Below are positions 17,684 through 25,760 of a stretch of 41,833 nt of DNA, piece after piece. How positions within the stretch are numbered: position 1 is the stretch's first letter; every line of letters begins with the position of its first letter. The notes beneath the pieces were generated by a model. The model did no database searches. It was not told the origin of the DNA and worked only from the letters and a program-made list of their open reading frames with translations. The stretch is from contig CALEVL010000086.1 of NCBI GenBank assembly GCA_937924675.1, positions 1 to 41,833 on the forward strand. The letters are read 5' to 3'. Source of the stretch: an uncultured Ignavibacteria bacterium. GTDB taxonomy: Bacteria; Bacteroidota; Ignavibacteria; Tepidaquicellales; Tepidaquicellaceae. The position numbers and the translations under genes were made by a program.

Positions 17684-17927
17684 AGTAATTTTTTTTGACA
17701 AAATTAGTTTCAGTTATACTCTTTATCAATTCAGTAATTGCATTCCGTCGGAAATGAGGATGAATGAGTTGCAATATGGAATTCATGCTATCGGCTAAAA
17801 TGGAATTTCTAAGCAGAATGAGTACGTTGAGTGTGTACAAGGATATGAACATTGACAAATTCAATTAATCGCCTTATTTTGTCAGGTCATTTTTAATAAA
17901 CACCTTATTTATTCAGGTATAACTCCG

Positions 17928-18401
17928 ATGAAACATACAGAAGATCTTAAGCTGGATGAAATAGATTACAAGATACTGTCCCGGCTTCAGAAGAATTGTC
18001 AGATAAAGAAAAACGAACTTGCCGAATATGTGGGATTATCATTGCCGTCAACAATTGACCGAATAGCAAAACTTGAGTCTCATGGTTACATCAGATCATA
18101 CAATGCAGTGCTGGATCCGCAGAAGCTTAAGCTAGATATTACATGTTTCATATTTGTGACGAGTGAATCTTCAAAGCATTACAAACAATTTGTCGAGCAC
18201 AGTATTGCTGCAAAGGAAGTGCTTGAATGTCACTCGGTAACAGGTGACGGTTCACACATCCTAAAGATCAGAGTAGAAAATACTTTAGCTCTTGAGAAGC
18301 TGCTTTCCAAGATACAGACGTGGCCCGGTGTCAAGTCAACGCGAACTAGCATAGTACTTACATCACACAAAGAGACATTTGAAATAGACTTAAAACACTG
18401 A
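17928..18401 (+). CDS. Lrp/AsnC family transcriptional regulator
   Basis: DNA-binding regulator (157 aa) with an N-terminal winged helix-turn-helix (LDEIDYKILSRLQKN, then LAEYVGLSLPSTIDRIAKLE at about residues 32-51) followed by a C-terminal RAM/AsnC ligand domain with the CHSVTGDGSHILKIRV block. Proteins of this family sense amino acids and control amino-acid and nitrogen genes. It sits 32 bp before glnA on the same strand, so it probably shares a transcript with glutamine synthetase and may control it. The nearby Liv-type genes are other plausible targets. I see no operator. Confidence 0.93.
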   Translation: MKHTEDLKLDEIDYKILSRLQKNCQIKKNELAEYVGLSLPSTIDRIAKLESHGYIRSYNAVLDPQKLKLDITCFIFVTSESSKHYKQFVEHSIAAKEVLECHSVTGDGSHILKIRVENTLALEKLLSKIQTWPGVKSTRTSIVLTSHKETFEIDLKH

Positions 18402-18433
18402 ACATTAATCAAATCAAATAAACAATTCACAAC

Positions 18434-19888
18434 ATGACCGAGAGAACATCGATCGAAGAGCAAAAAGAAAAACTCAAAAGAATCAACGACGTATTCAAGC
18501 TTATTAAGGAAAAAGAAGTGAAGATGATAGATCTGCGATTCACAGATCTTCCGGGGCAGTGGATGCATCTCACAATTCCTGCTTCAAAGTTAAGCGAGTC
18601 AACTTTTTACGAAGGCATCGGATTTGACGGCTCCTCAATTCGGGGATGGAAATCAATCAATGAATCCGACATGCTGGCAATTCCTGATCCGGCTTCAGCC
18701 AACATAGACCCTTTTATGCCTGCAAAGACACTGAGCATGATCTGTGATATTTATGAGCCGGAGTCAAAACAAATCTATGACTTCGACCCGAGAAACATTG
18801 CGCGTAAGGCAATCGATTATCTGAAATCAACCGGCATTGCGGATACGGCTTACTTCGGACCGGAGGCAGAATTCTTCATATTAGATCACGTTGCATATAA
18901 CATCAACGAATACTCAAGTTGGTACAGAGTTGATTCTACAGAAGGATTCTGGAATACCGGAAGCGAGAATGAAATGAATCTCGGACATAAGATCAGACTG
19001 AAGGAAGGATATGTTCCCGTGCCTCCGTCGGACTCAACTAATGATCTTAGAAATCTGATGGCGGAGAATCTAATCAATGTAGGGATTGATGTAGAGATGC
19101 ATCATCATGAAGTTTCAACAGGAGGACAGGCAGAGATAGATTTCAAATATTGTCCGATGCTTGATTGTTCAGATCATCTGATGATGTTTAAATACATTGT
19201 AAAGAACACTGCAAAAGCTGCCGGAAAGACGGCTACGTTCATGCCGAAACCGATTTTCGGAGACAACGGAAGCGGCATGCATACACACGTAAGTCTTTGG
19301 AAAGACGGCCAGCCGCTGTTTGCAGGCGACAAGTATGCGGGAATGAGTGATCTTGCATTATACTTTATCGGTGGTCTTTTGAAACATGCTCCATCGGTTT
19401 TGGCATTCACAAATCCAACCACAAATTCTTACAAGCGTCTTGTACCCGGATATGAAGCACCGGTAAACCTTGCTTATTCAAAGAGCAACAGAAGCGCGGC
19501 AATCAGAATACCAATGTACTCTGCAAGTCCGAAAGCAAAGCGAATTGAATTCCGCTGCCCGGACGGATCATCAAATCCGTACTTGGCTTTCTCTGCAATT
19601 CTTCTGGCGGGAATTGATGGAATAATAAATAAGATCGAACCGGGCGAACCGCTGGAGAAGGACATATTTCATTTGGGATCGGAAGAGATGAGTCATATAC
19701 CACATGCTCCGGAAGACCTGACAGTAGCGCTGAAGAGACTTGCCGAAGATAATGAATATCTCAAGCAGGGCAATGTGTTCAGCGAAGATCTCATTAATAC
19801 ATGGATTGATTATAAGATGAAAAAGGAAGTTGTGGAAGTTCAGCTTCGACCGCATCCTTATGAATTTCATCTTTATTACGAAGTGTAA
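18434..19888 (+). CDS. glnA: Glutamine synthetase, type I
   Basis: ATP-dependent synthesis of glutamine from glutamate and ammonia in the cytoplasm (484 aa). Signatures in order: GFDGSSIRGW in the beta-grasp domain, FGPEAEFF, GQAEIDF, ATP-binding NGSGMHTH, TTNSYKRLVPGYEAP, NRSAAIRIP and RIEFRCPDGSSNPY. The region of the GSI-beta adenylylation loop (usually NLYDLP) reads DIFHLG here, with Phe412 where the modifiable tyrosine is expected, so control by adenylylation looks unlikely. Feedback or Lrp-type transcriptional control is more plausible. It is downstream of the Lrp/AsnC gene in an apparent two-gene operon. The 185-bp gap after it contains a CGCGCTATGGCGCG hairpin-like block but no clear terminator. 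Confidence 0.96.
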   Translation: MTERTSIEEQKEKLKRINDVFKLIKEKEVKMIDLRFTDLPGQWMHLTIPASKLSESTFYEGIGFDGSSIRGWKSINESDMLAIPDPASANIDPFMPAKTLSMICDIYEPESKQIYDFDPRNIARKAIDYLKSTGIADTAYFGPEAEFFILDHVAYNINEYSSWYRVDSTEGFWNTGSENEMNLGHKIRLKEGYVPVPPSDSTNDLRNLMAENLINVGIDVEMHHHEVSTGGQAEIDFKYCPMLDCSDHLMMFKYIVKNTAKAAGKTATFMPKPIFGDNGSGMHTHVSLWKDGQPLFAGDKYAGMSDLALYFIGGLLKHAPSVLAFTNPTTNSYKRLVPGYEAPVNLAYSKSNRSAAIRIPMYSASPKAKRIEFRCPDGSSNPYLAFSAILLAGIDGIINKIEPGEPLEKDIFHLGSEEMSHIPHAPEDLTVALKRLAEDNEYLKQGNVFSEDLINTWIDYKMKKEVVEVQLRPHPYEFHLYYEV

Positions 19889-20073
19889 GACAATTTATTT
19901 TTCGCGCTATGGCGCGGAGACGTAAAGATGAAACTGCATTTTTGTTTTTTCGCGCACAATTGGAATGATTGTCACTTGGCAGCTTTGTTCTTTGAGAACA
20001 TGAATAAATTCAGAAAGAATTGCAGACCAAAAAATTACCTTAATTATTTAAGGGTTCAGAATTAGATTGTTCC

Positions 20074-21147
20074 ATGCTGAACGAGAAAAATAAAGGGCGT
20101 GGAGTTAAGGCAAATAATCCGAACAGGTTTGAGAAGATCTATATTGATCCTTCTTCTTATGAAGAATTCCATGAGGAAGACTATGATGAGCATGAGCAGG
20201 GTGCAAAGACAATTTACTACAAGGATTTTTCAAAGTCTGTTCTTACGAAGAATGAAAGTCCGGATCTCGGAGCCGGTTACAGCATCAATCCCTACAGGGG
20301 TTGTGAACACGGATGTGTTTATTGTTATGCGAGGCCAACACATGAGTATCTTGGGTTCTCATCCGGTCTGGATTTTGAAACAAAAATAATGGTCAAGCAT
20401 GATGCTCCGGAACTTCTTGCAGCTGAGTTTAACAAGAAGTCATGGCAGCCAAGAACAATTTTCTTCTCCGGAAATACCGACTGCTATCAGCCGGCAGAAA
20501 GATCCTTAGGTATCACGCGAAGATGCCTGGAGGTATTTCTGAAATTCAGAAATCCTCTTGTGATCATCACAAAGAATTCTCTTGTGCGAAGAGATGTCGA
20601 TTTGCTTAAGGAACTCTCTTCGTTGAATCTTGTATCAGTAGTAGTAACTATTACTACTCTGAAGAAAGATCTGCAGAGTAAACTTGAGCCAAGAACATCT
20701 ACTCCTGAAAGAAGGCTTGATACAATTGAGTTTCTTTCATCAAACGGAGTGAAGGTCGGAGTCAATGTTGCCCCCATAATCCCGGGACTTACTGATGAGG
20801 AAATTCCTTCCATCATTAAACAATCTTCTGAAAGAGGAGCAAGATTTGCCGGTAGAGTGATGATACGATTGCCGCACTCGGTCAAGGAGATATTTACTGA
20901 TTGGATAACGAAAGAGTATCCTGACCGCGCCGAAAAAGTTCTTAACCGGATACGCGAGGTTCATGGAGGAAAACTTTATGATCATACTTACGGGAAACGG
21001 CTTACCGGAGAAGGTGTTTGGGCGGATGCAATATCAAATGTATTTGAATCTTCATGCAGAAAGTACGGTCTCAACGAAGACAGACTTAAACTCGACAAAG
21101 GAAAATTCAGAAGGGACAATGACCAGATGAGTTTCTTTGACAACTAA
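20074..21147 (+). CDS. PA0069-family radical SAM protein (SplB-like)
   Basis: Radical S-adenosylmethionine enzyme (357 aa) of the COG1533 group. The 4Fe-4S cluster motif is CEHGCVYC (Cys77, Cys81, Cys84), within SINPYRGCEHGCVYCYARP. The N-terminal KGRGVKANNPNRFE and the ARFAGRVMIRLPHSVKEIF segment are typical of PA0069-like proteins. Spore photoproduct lyase is the best-known relative, but it is DNA repair in spore formers and does not fit this organism; the substrate of this subfamily is unknown. The ATG start is 185 bp after glnA, and the RapZ-like gene follows 36 bp downstream. Confidence 0.85.
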   Translation: MLNEKNKGRGVKANNPNRFEKIYIDPSSYEEFHEEDYDEHEQGAKTIYYKDFSKSVLTKNESPDLGAGYSINPYRGCEHGCVYCYARPTHEYLGFSSGLDFETKIMVKHDAPELLAAEFNKKSWQPRTIFFSGNTDCYQPAERSLGITRRCLEVFLKFRNPLVIITKNSLVRRDVDLLKELSSLNLVSVVVTITTLKKDLQSKLEPRTSTPERRLDTIEFLSSNGVKVGVNVAPIIPGLTDEEIPSIIKQSSERGARFAGRVMIRLPHSVKEIFTDWITKEYPDRAEKVLNRIREVHGGKLYDHTYGKRLTGEGVWADAISNVFESSCRKYGLNEDRLKLDKGKFRRDNDQMSFFDN

Positions 21148-21183
21148 GGAACAGCTGAAAACAAATCAAACTTAATTCCATCA

Positions 21184-21594
21184 ATGCTCACAATTCAATT
21201 GTACTCATTCAGTTATAAATTATCCGGCATTCCGTCAGACAATACCGGTAACGGCGGCGGCTTTGTGTTTGACTGCCGGTTCATTACAAATCCCGGACGT
21301 AAGGACGAGTATAAGACGAAGACGGGTCTGGATGAAGACGTGAAACTGTTTCTTGAGTCGCAGGAGAACATGCAGAAATTCCTGGAAGATGTTTACGACA
21401 TAACTGACAGAGCAATACAAAATTATCTTGAAAGAGGATTTACAAGTCTCTTCATTTCCTTCGGATGCACCGGCGGTCAGCACAGATCCGTTTATGCCGC
21501 AGAGAGAACCCGAGAGCACATTCAGAAACATTTTCCGGATGTAAAAATCGAACTCCATCACGATCAGATTGAGAAAGGTCTCAAGACAACCTAA
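21184..21594 (+). CDS. Stand-alone RapZ C-terminal domain protein
   Basis: A 136-aa protein matching only the C-terminal domain of RapZ/YvcJ. Hallmarks are FVFDCRFITNPGR and FGCTGGQHRSVYAAE, the sugar-phosphate or nucleotide-like ligand pocket of that domain. The N-terminal P-loop kinase-like domain of RapZ is missing: there is no GxSGxGKS and the protein starts directly at the CTD. In E. coli the CTD senses glucosamine-6-phosphate and binds small RNAs; whether a lone CTD does this is unknown. Its end overlaps the longest frame of the MFS gene by 26 bp. Confidence 0.83.
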   Translation: MLTIQLYSFSYKLSGIPSDNTGNGGGFVFDCRFITNPGRKDEYKTKTGLDEDVKLFLESQENMQKFLEDVYDITDRAIQNYLERGFTSLFISFGCTGGQHRSVYAAERTREHIQKHFPDVKIELHHDQIEKGLKTT

Positions 21595-22882
21595 GACATA
21601 TCCGTCAAGCGTATACGTTATACCTGCACTGCGTTTACTTGAGAAGAGAACTTTTTCTCTGCACATGCTTTCAAATGTGTTCATGGGTTTGTCATTCGGA
21701 ATACTCATGCTTCAGGATGTTATACTCAAGAAATCCTTGCTGGCTTCCGACTTTCAGGTAACAATTCTCATTTTCCTTACAAGTTCGGCTTTCCTTTTTT
21801 CAATCTTTGGCACCGAGATCATCCATCGTTCTTCAAACCCTTCAAGAACAATTGTTATCATGGCTGTGATCAGCAGATTATTTCTGTTCATCATTCCATT
21901 GTATGACACTCCCAATTTTTTCGTATTCTGCATCGCAGGAATGAGTTATCTGGATTCGCTCATAAAGCCTTCATGGAATACAGTCTTTAAGCATAATTAT
22001 TCTGATGTAAAAAGAAGCAGTCTGTATTCGTATGCATCAAGTCTTTATACAATAATAGTTCTGGTGGTTACAACTCTTCTTGGATATTTGCTTGATATAA
22101 ATTACGAGTTGTACAAAATCCTGTTTCCGATTGCCGGAGTCTTTGATGTGCTATCATATATTAGTCTTGCCAAAATGATTAAGATGGGACAGAAGTTGAA
22201 GATGATACCGGAAGGCGGAATAAAGACCTCCATATCTTTCGCTGTCATAAAAGACATACTGATTCTTCCGGTGAAGAATATGCTGAATATATTCAAAGTC
22301 AACAGACCATTCTACCGGTTTGAACTTTACTTCTTCCTATACGGCATGGCATTCATGATAGCAAGTCCTGCAGTTCCTATCTACCTTGTTGATGTTCTTC
22401 AGTTGAATTATTCGCCAATCTCAATTGCAAAAGGGCTCGTGTTTTATACGGCAACCATTCTCTTCACTCCTCTAATGGGCAGACTTCACGGTAACGGAAA
22501 TCCTACAAAGTTCTGCGGCTATCTCTTTCTGTTCCTGCTATTCTATCCTTTGTCGATGATGGGTGTGAAGTACATACCCGGAATGATCAGTTTCATTACT
22601 CCGGATATTATGCTGTATTTAACTTTCTTTCTCTTTGGAATTCTGATGAGCGGTATTACAATGTCATGGAATCTGAGTACGATATACTATGCACCGCATT
22701 TACAGGAGGCAAACTATCAATCCGTTCATATTACTCTGACTGGCGTCAGAGGGCTTTTCAGTCCGTTCATAGGTTACCTCATACTCAAATATATTTCCAT
22801 TGAAGCGACATTCATTGTTTCAGCGTTGATATTCCTGTTGGCAGGAATATTGATGTTGAGAGAAAGCCGGAAGTATTCTTAA
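21569..22882 (+). CDS. Major-facilitator-type transporter
   Basis: Integral membrane protein (437 aa) with about 10-12 hydrophobic segments, beginning with SNVFMGLSFGILMLQDVIL and ending with FIVSALIFLLAGILML. The layout of two six-helix halves with a polar central loop near residues 205-245 fits an MFS permease, but no substrate-specific motif is evident. The longest frame begins with TTG at 21569, overlapping the RapZ-like gene by 26 bp. ATG at 21665 would shorten it by 32 residues and would begin almost inside helix 1. Coupled expression with the RapZ-CTD gene is likely. Confidence 0.78.
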   Translation: MRKVSRQPKTYPSSVYVIPALRLLEKRTFSLHMLSNVFMGLSFGILMLQDVILKKSLLASDFQVTILIFLTSSAFLFSIFGTEIIHRSSNPSRTIVIMAVISRLFLFIIPLYDTPNFFVFCIAGMSYLDSLIKPSWNTVFKHNYSDVKRSSLYSYASSLYTIIVLVVTTLLGYLLDINYELYKILFPIAGVFDVLSYISLAKMIKMGQKLKMIPEGGIKTSISFAVIKDILILPVKNMLNIFKVNRPFYRFELYFFLYGMAFMIASPAVPIYLVDVLQLNYSPISIAKGLVFYTATILFTPLMGRLHGNGNPTKFCGYLFLFLLFYPLSMMGVKYIPGMISFITPDIMLYLTFFLFGILMSGITMSWNLSTIYYAPHLQEANYQSVHITLTGVRGLFSPFIGYLILKYISIEATFIVSALIFLLAGILMLRESRKYS

Positions 22883-23040
22883 ATTCTATGTTGCATTCTT
22901 ACAGCGAATGTGATCTTTGAATACTCTAATCAATCTGAGATGTCGGAATCAGTTAGAGCAAACCGCTAAGTTCACTATGGTTTCGTAAAACCTGCAGCAT
23001 AACAATCTTCATCGGTCAAACGTATTCCGGCATCCACAAA

Positions 23041-23093
23041 CTTTCAACTTTCAACTTTCAACTTTCAACTTTCAACTTTCAACTTTCAACTTT
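23041..23093. repeat. Heptamer tandem repeat (CTTTCAA)n
   Basis: Seven perfect copies of CTTTCAA at 23041-23089 and a partial eighth. It ends 27 bases before the dinB start codon, in the leader where a promoter would lie. Copy number could vary by slippage. Confidence 0.95.
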
Positions 23094-23120
23094 TCCATAA
23101 ATACCATATATTATTATGGT

Positions 23121-24416
23121 ATGCAAACAATAAGCTCATCATTCTTCATCCCTCGCGAAGGCGATGAATTCAACAAGCTTTACAAGCGCGTTCGCATCAT
23201 GCCGCTGTATTCTTTCCCGCATCTGAAGGATATGAACCTGCGGCTGAAGTCACACGTGAAGAGGTTTTTCGTGCATATTGATTTTGATGCGTTCTTCGCG
23301 CAGGTTGAGCAGAGGGATAATCCCAAGCTGCGCGGAAAAGCTGTCTCGGTTGGCGGCAACGGTGGAAGCAGAGGAATTGTAATGACGGCGTCCTACGAGG
23401 CAAGAGCACGTGGAGTTGAGACAGGAATGTCTGTTGTTGAAGCCCGAAAGCTCTGTCCTGAACTTATCTCGCTTCCATGTTACGGTCCCAAGTATGAAAG
23501 CATCATGGCAAATCTTCAGAACATGCTGAAGGAATATGTTCCGGAAGAATGCATTGAGCAGTACAGCATTGATGAGTGCTTCATTGATCTTACGCCTGTT
23601 GCCCGAAATTTCTTTGAAGCCGTGAGTATTGCAAAGAATATTAAAGCAAATCTCAAGAGACTTGAGAACCTTACTGCCTCTATGGGGATCTCGTACAACA
23701 AGACATTTGCAAAGCTTGCAACAAAGCTGATGAAGCCAAACGGACTCACGGTCATAACCAGGGAGAATGAATACAAGATACATTCAATGCCCGTAACAAA
23801 GCTTTGGGGCGTGGGCAGGAGAAACGGAGTTCGCATGCAGGTGAACGGAATAAATACAATTGGTGATCTTTCCAAAGCGCCGTTCGGACTGCTTCGAAAG
23901 GAATTCGGGATCAACGGCATCGTATTCGGCAGACTCGCCCGCGGAGAGGACACATCCGAGATATACAGGAAAGAGAAAAAGGAAAAATCGCTGAATCACT
24001 TTCACACACTTTCCGAACCGGTGTATAAGAGCGAGGATGTGAAAAAAGAGATTCGCCGGATCGGAGAATTCATTTGCCGCAAGATGCGATTCAAGGAACT
24101 TGTTGCCGGGTATGTTTACCTTGCACTAAGGTTTGAAGATCTCACTTACACGTCGGGCTCACTGAAGTTAAGCCAATATACAAATGATGACCGCGAGATT
24201 TATGATGCTTCGATGGTAATATTCAGGCACATGCGCAAGCCCGGCATTATGCTTCAGGGACGGCAGTTTGGAATGGGAGTCTACGATCTTCATCTTGATA
24301 CACACACGGTCAATCTCAATCTGTTTGAAAAAACATCGTCATTGCCCTTTACGGCAATGGACAAGCTGAAGGCAAAATTCGGTGAGGATGTAATCAGAGT
24401 AGGGATTGAATGTTGA
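23121..24416 (+). CDS. dinB: DNA polymerase IV (Y-family)
   Basis: Error-prone translesion polymerase (431 aa). Catalytic residues are Asp54 in HIDFDAFFA and Asp151-Glu152 in YSIDECFIDLT, with steric-gate Phe59. The thumb has KLWGVGRRNGVR and INTIGDLS; the little-finger domain follows. The C-terminal NLNLFEK fits a beta-clamp-binding motif of the QLxLF type. Compared with E. coli DinB there is an N-terminal extension of about 46 residues; internal ATGs at residues 27 and 38 are possible alternative starts. The upstream leader holds the CTTTCAA heptamer array. No clear SOS box is visible. Confidence 0.94.
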   Translation: MQTISSSFFIPREGDEFNKLYKRVRIMPLYSFPHLKDMNLRLKSHVKRFFVHIDFDAFFAQVEQRDNPKLRGKAVSVGGNGGSRGIVMTASYEARARGVETGMSVVEARKLCPELISLPCYGPKYESIMANLQNMLKEYVPEECIEQYSIDECFIDLTPVARNFFEAVSIAKNIKANLKRLENLTASMGISYNKTFAKLATKLMKPNGLTVITRENEYKIHSMPVTKLWGVGRRNGVRMQVNGINTIGDLSKAPFGLLRKEFGINGIVFGRLARGEDTSEIYRKEKKEKSLNHFHTLSEPVYKSEDVKKEIRRIGEFICRKMRFKELVAGYVYLALRFEDLTYTSGSLKLSQYTNDDREIYDASMVIFRHMRKPGIMLQGRQFGMGVYDLHLDTHTVNLNLFEKTSSLPFTAMDKLKAKFGEDVIRVGIEC

Positions 24417-24493
24417 GTAAATTCTGATACTGCTTATTCGAAATGCTCTCAATTGAAGCGATCTGGCAAAAAACGATATGGCAATTGCTCACT

Positions 24494-24528
24494 CATTCCT
24501 AATCTCCCGGACGGTCCGATTGGGAATG
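24494..24528. repeat. Imperfect inverted repeat / hairpin
   Basis: CATTCCTAATC at 24494-24504 pairs with GATTGGGAATG at 24518-24528 with one mismatch, and the loop contains CGGACGGTCCG, itself a palindrome. Partial pairing continues outward (TTGCTC with GAGC). It lies downstream of dinB but lacks a T tract, so it is more likely a dispersed palindrome than a terminator. Confidence 0.65.
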
Positions 24529-24574
24529 CAAGAGCTAACTTTTCAAATTAGGATATTAGAAGTGAGGCGAGACA

Positions 24575-24606
24575 ATTCGTAATTCCTAATTCGTAATTCC
24601 TAATTC
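24575..24606. repeat. Tandem 14-bp repeat in the dinB-creatininase gap
   Basis: Two perfect copies of ATTCGTAATTCCTA at 24575-24602 followed by ATTC. Similar AT-rich filler occurs at about 5541-5570. The rest of the 328-bp gap 24417-24744 holds no gene that I can see. Confidence 0.8.
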
Positions 24607-24744
24607 TTCAAGCGCTGCTTCAACAGTTTCGCATAATGAAACCAGAACCGATATTGGCTTTTTGCTTACCCGGAATTTACCGGATCTTTGCATCTCCGGA
24701 AGATGTTATAGGAGCACCGGAACTGAAGCGAACAGCACAAAGCA

Positions 24745-25446
24745 TCACTCCCAATCAAACTCGATAAGATCTCTTGTTTCGTTGACTGCTGTTGTCCATA
24801 TCACATTCATCTCATCATCGCTTCGCTGATATAGCCCGCCCCAGTTACCGTCACCGAGCATTTTCCTTGCTTCAGCCGGTAAACTGTCTCTAAGCTTGTC
24901 GAGGTCAACCATTGGTTTCTGTTCATGCGGAAGGATAACACCCGGAATTCTTGTCCATTCAAAATTCTCCACCCATGATGCATGCGAAGCAACCGGATCG
25001 ATCTCAACCACCTTTGCCCATGTCTTCGGCGTGCGCCACCAGTTGTGAAACTTCACGCGCGAATCTTTTCTCCCGCCGCTCCATTCTTTTGTGTGTGCTT
25101 CCATTGGCATGTTACCGCCGTGTCCGTTAACTATGAGTATTTTTCTGAAGCCCTGATGATAGACTGAATCAAGTACTTCTGTAATTACGCGATTTAAAGT
25201 ATCAAGGCTAAGACTAATAGTTCCCGGATAATCCATAAACATTGGAGTATGTCCGAACGGAATTACCGGAAACACAGGAACTCCAAGCGGTTCGGCAGCA
25301 TCATTGGATATCTTTTCCGCAAGTATGCTGTCGGTTGCAAGACTAAGGTATGCGTGCTGTTCTGTTGAACCGACGGGTATAATGCATTTGTTGTCTTTCT
25401 GAAGATAATCTTCAACATCCTTCCAGTTATGAGATGTGATTTTCAT
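24745..25446 (-). CDS. Creatininase-family amidohydrolase
   Basis: Metal-dependent amidohydrolase (233 aa) of the creatininase/MftE/ArfB superfamily. Metal ligands are suggested by GSTEQHA (Glu29, His31), Asp39 in LATDS and the HGGN motif in IVNGHGGNMP. PFGHTPMFMDYPGTISL is the typical middle block. The usual HAGExET segment is replaced by SHASWVENFEW, so the catalytic glutamate assignment is less certain and the substrate may differ from creatinine. No mycofactocin or riboflavin/F420 genes lie nearby. ATG start; a single gene on the minus strand. Confidence 0.85.
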   Translation of the reverse strand: MKITSHNWKDVEDYLQKDNKCIIPVGSTEQHAYLSLATDSILAEKISNDAAEPLGVPVFPVIPFGHTPMFMDYPGTISLSLDTLNRVITEVLDSVYHQGFRKILIVNGHGGNMPMEAHTKEWSGGRKDSRVKFHNWWRTPKTWAKVVEIDPVASHASWVENFEWTRIPGVILPHEQKPMVDLDKLRDSLPAEARKMLGDGNWGGLYQRSDDEMNVIWTTAVNETRDLIEFDWE

Positions 25447-25570
25447 GTAATTGTGATTTATGATGAAATGTGATTGTCAATATATTCTCATACATTTCCT
25501 TTAACAATGCACTAGCATGTAGAGAATTGACTGCATTGTTTTTATATAAGTCAGGTGTCTCCTGAAAATT

Positions 25571-25750
25571 GTCATTACCATGAATGCGAGGCACTCTCTG
25601 GGTCATCTCCTTAGTTTGTAATTCACTTTATGTTTGTCATTCCCGCGAATGCGGGGGGCACCCTCTGGGTCATCTACGAGTAGTGAAGATACTATCAAGG
25701 AAATCCCTGCATGCGCAGAAAAGTTTACCCTGCAGCGGACAGGTTTACCC
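25571..25750. repeat. REP-like dispersed repeats downstream of the T9SS cargo gene
   Basis: Two related units at 25571-25607 and 25636-25677 share GTCATT, a GAATGCG core and CTCTGGGTCATCT. The second has the classical palindrome TCCCGCGAATGCGGG. At 25723-25730 and 25743-25750 GTTTACCC is repeated directly, separated by a GCAGCGGACAG block. The 314-bp gap 25447-25760 holds nothing else that I can see. TTTATGTTTGTCATTCC at its centre recurs on the other side of the gene at 27648. Confidence 0.8.
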
Positions 25751-25760
25751 GGCAAAAATG

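Noticed and set aside
23041..23093. CRISPR or protein-coding repeat
   Set aside because: The unit is only 7 bp without spacers and lies in a leader sequence.
24494..24528. Rho-independent terminator of dinB
   Set aside because: The hairpin is followed by AAGAGC rather than a T run, and the structure resembles a dispersed palindrome.
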